A DNA stretch of 5,395 nt, from contig CAJUKH010000015.1 in NCBI GenBank assembly GCA_910587345.1, positions 1 to 5,395 of the forward strand, read 5' to 3'. The position numbers and the translations under genes were made by a program. Positions 3,909 through 5,395 of the stretch are shown here, piece after piece; within the stretch, counting starts at the first letter, position 1; every line of letters starts with the position of its first letter. The notes beneath the pieces are model-generated. The model did not search any database and was not told the origin of the DNA. It worked only from the letters and a program-made list of their open reading frames with translations. The DNA is from an uncultured Oscillospiraceae bacterium. Lineage in GTDB: Bacteria; Bacillota; Clostridia; Oscillospirales; Oscillospiraceae.

Positions 3909-5357
3909 TTATTTCACCTCGTGGCTGTTCAGCAAAGACTGCTTGATATCCCACAGCTTCTGGGACAGGTCCACGTAGTAGTTGTGGGGGTTCTCGAAGC
4001 GCTTCACCTCGTCCCACAGGGCGTCCACCTGCCGCTGGCAGTAGGCCCGGCTGGTCTGGAGGTCGGGCACCTGATACACCAGCTCGCCCCCCCGGAAGAT
4101 GGGCACCATCAGCTCCCGGGCCTCAATGTCGGTGTACACCTTCCGCTTCCAGGTAGCGTCCGGGTCGAAGAGCTCCAGGGGCTGGGAGAAGTCAAACTCC
4201 TCGTCGTGGAGGCAGATGAGATCGGCCTCCGCCTTGCCGGTGTCCTTGGAGAAGATGCGATAAATCTTCTTGAAGTGGGGGGTGGTGATTTTGGCGGCGT
4301 TCTCGCTGATCTTGATTTTGGGAATGATGGTCCCGTCGTCCCCCTCGATAGCGGCCAGCTTATACACACCGCCGAACACCGGCTCGGACCGGGAGGTAAT
4401 CAGCCGCTCACCCACCCCGAAGGAGTCGATACGGGCCCCCTGGCGGACCAGGTCCCGGATGATGTACTCGTCCAGGGCGTTTGAGGCCACGATCTTGCAG
4501 TCGGTAAACCCGGCGCCGTCCAGCAGCTCCCGGGCCTTCTGGGAGAGGTAGGTGAGGTCGCCGGAGTCCAGACGGATGCCGCATTTGGTGATGCCCTGGG
4601 GGACCAGGACCTCCTGGAAGGCCCGGATGGCGTTGGGCACGCCGGACTTCAGCACGTTGTAGGTGTCCACCAGCAGGGTGGCGTTGTTGGGATAAAGCCG
4701 GCAGTAGGTCTTGAAGGCCGTAAGCTCGTCGGGGAACATCTGCACCCAGGAGTGGGCCATGGTGCCAGTGGCGGGGGAGCCGTACCGCTGGTCGGCCATG
4801 GTGCAGGCGGTGGCGGCGCAGCCGGCGATGTAGCTGGCCCGGGCCCCCAGCAGAGCGCCGTCCGCCCCCTGAGCCCGGCGGGAGCCAAACTCAGCCACCG
4901 GCCGGCCTTCGGCGGCCCGGACGATGCGGTTGGACTTGGTGGCGATGAGACTCTGGTGGTTCAGGGTGAGCAGGAGGAAGGTCTCCACAAACTGGGCCTG
5001 GATGGCGGGGGCCCGGACGGTCATAATCGGCTCGTTGGGGAAGACCGGGGTGCCTTCGGGAACGGCCCAGATGTCGCCGGTGAATTTGAAGCCCCGCAGA
5101 AAGGTCAGAAATTCCTCGCTGAAGCAGCCCTTGGTGCGCAGGTAGTCAACATCCTCCTGGTCGAAGCACAGCTCCTGAATGTACTCCACCACCTGGGCCA
5201 GGCCGGCGGCGATGGCAAACCCCCCCTTGTCGGGGACGGAGCGGTAGAAGACATCGAAATAACAGATGCGGTCCTGCAAGCCGGTCTGGAAGTAGCCGTT
5301 GGCCATGGTCAGCTCGTAGAAGTCGCAGAGCATGGTCAGGTTGGTTTTCGCTTTCAT
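3909..5357 (-). CDS. pncB: Nicotinate phosphoribosyltransferase
   Basis: A cytoplasmic enzyme of NAD salvage (Preiss-Handler route). It joins nicotinate and phosphoribosyl pyrophosphate, with ATP, to give nicotinate mononucleotide (EC 6.3.4.21). The protein is 482 aa, normal for the Firmicute-type family. Motifs in order are DFYELTMANGYF (12-23), GDIWAVPEGTPVFPNEP (94-110), EFGSRRAQG (156-164), GTMAHSW (198-204) with His202 as the probable phosphorylated histidine, DTYN (231-234), IRLDSGD (261-267) for phosphoribosyl binding, SNALDEY (292-298), and GVGERLITS (314-322). The ATG at 5357 is preferred because AAGGAGG sits 8 nt upstream and the protein then begins at the conserved MLCDFYELTMANGYF block. 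A TTG 30 bases further upstream is in frame but lies above the ribosome site. It is convergent with secG and the toxin-like gene. No dedicated terminator is seen after the TAA. Confidence 0.96.
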   Translation of the reverse strand: MKAKTNLTMLCDFYELTMANGYFQTGLQDRICYFDVFYRSVPDKGGFAIAAGLAQVVEYIQELCFDQEDVDYLRTKGCFSEEFLTFLRGFKFTGDIWAVPEGTPVFPNEPIMTVRAPAIQAQFVETFLLLTLNHQSLIATKSNRIVRAAEGRPVAEFGSRRAQGADGALLGARASYIAGCAATACTMADQRYGSPATGTMAHSWVQMFPDELTAFKTYCRLYPNNATLLVDTYNVLKSGVPNAIRAFQEVLVPQGITKCGIRLDSGDLTYLSQKARELLDGAGFTDCKIVASNALDEYIIRDLVRQGARIDSFGVGERLITSRSEPVFGGVYKLAAIEGDDGTIIPKIKISENAAKITTPHFKKIYRIFSKDTGKAEADLICLHDEEFDFSQPLELFDPDATWKRKVYTDIEARELMVPIFRGGELVYQVPDLQTSRAYCQRQVDALWDEVKRFENPHNYYVDLSQKLWDIKQSLLNSHEVK

Positions 5358-5365
5358 AGGGAAAG

Positions 5366-5372
5366 CCTCCTT
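5366..5372 (-). promoter_or_regulatory. Ribosome binding site that fixes the pncB start
   Basis: AAGGAGG on the minus strand, 8 nt before the ATG at 5357. It decides the start in favour of the 482-residue form over the longer TTG-initiated reading. Confidence 0.85.
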
Positions 5373-5377
5373 GTGTC

Positions 5378-5395
5378 GGGGTGACAAGACACCCC
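5378..5395 (-). repeat. Short inverted repeat in the pncB leader
   Basis: GGGGTG and CACCCC form a 6-bp stem with a 6-nt loop (ACAAGA on the plus strand), ending 5 nt upstream of the ribosome site and reaching the window edge. It may be a leader hairpin or an operator. It may continue outside the window, so its role cannot be judged. Confidence 0.4.

Noticed and set aside
3724..4017. Minus-strand frame spanning the antisense RNA and the end of pncB
   Set aside because: It runs through a promoter, a terminator hairpin and the pncB coding region in another frame. The convergent RNA explanation fits better.
4752..5384. Plus-strand open frame opposite pncB, and others such as 3921-4484
   Set aside because: They are antisense shadows of a clearly conserved enzyme, with Gly-rich translations and no start signals.

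Overview
The window looks like chromosomal DNA from a GC-rich Firmicute, most likely a gut-type Clostridia/Oscillospiraceae relative. This is an inference from three things: Gram-positive-strength Shine-Dalgarno sites, a Firmicute-type nicotinate phosphoribosyltransferase, and strongly G/C-biased third codon positions in the housekeeping genes. No taxonomic marker is conclusive here.

Layout. Bases 2-1384 (+) are the C-terminal three quarters of mnmG (tRNA wobble-uridine modification), cut by the left window edge. Bases 1385-2297 form an AT-rich island, strikingly different in base composition. It carries a self-contained minus-strand two-gene unit: a near-perfect promoter, a secreted protein of about 183 aa (possibly DUF5626-like), a 42-aa single-helix membrane peptide, and a hairpin terminator that also faces mnmG. 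Bases 2298-3197 (+) encode a metallo-beta-lactamase-fold hydrolase, and 3311-3547 (+) encode SecG with its own promoter and a strong terminator. Bases 3909-5357 (-) encode nicotinate phosphoribosyltransferase (pncB) for NAD salvage.

The most interesting part is the roughly 300-bp gap between secG and pncB (3603-3898). It has the complete architecture of a convergent, par/Fst-like type I toxin-antitoxin locus. On the plus strand there is an extended -10 promoter, a leader hairpin that buries a perfect Shine-Dalgarno sequence, a 31-aa one-helix peptide (3681-3776) and a strong terminator. On the minus strand an extended -10 promoter drives a short RNA of about 80 nt into the same terminator. 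A 23/24-bp direct repeat lies at the toxin start codon and again beyond the terminator, so the minus-strand RNA carries sequence complementary to the toxin's translation start. The peptide lacks the usual Fst IAP-type motif, so it may be a divergent or undescribed family.

The housekeeping genes (mnmG, secG, pncB) are functionally unrelated to each other. The accessory pieces sit in the gaps between them, each with its own promoter and terminator.
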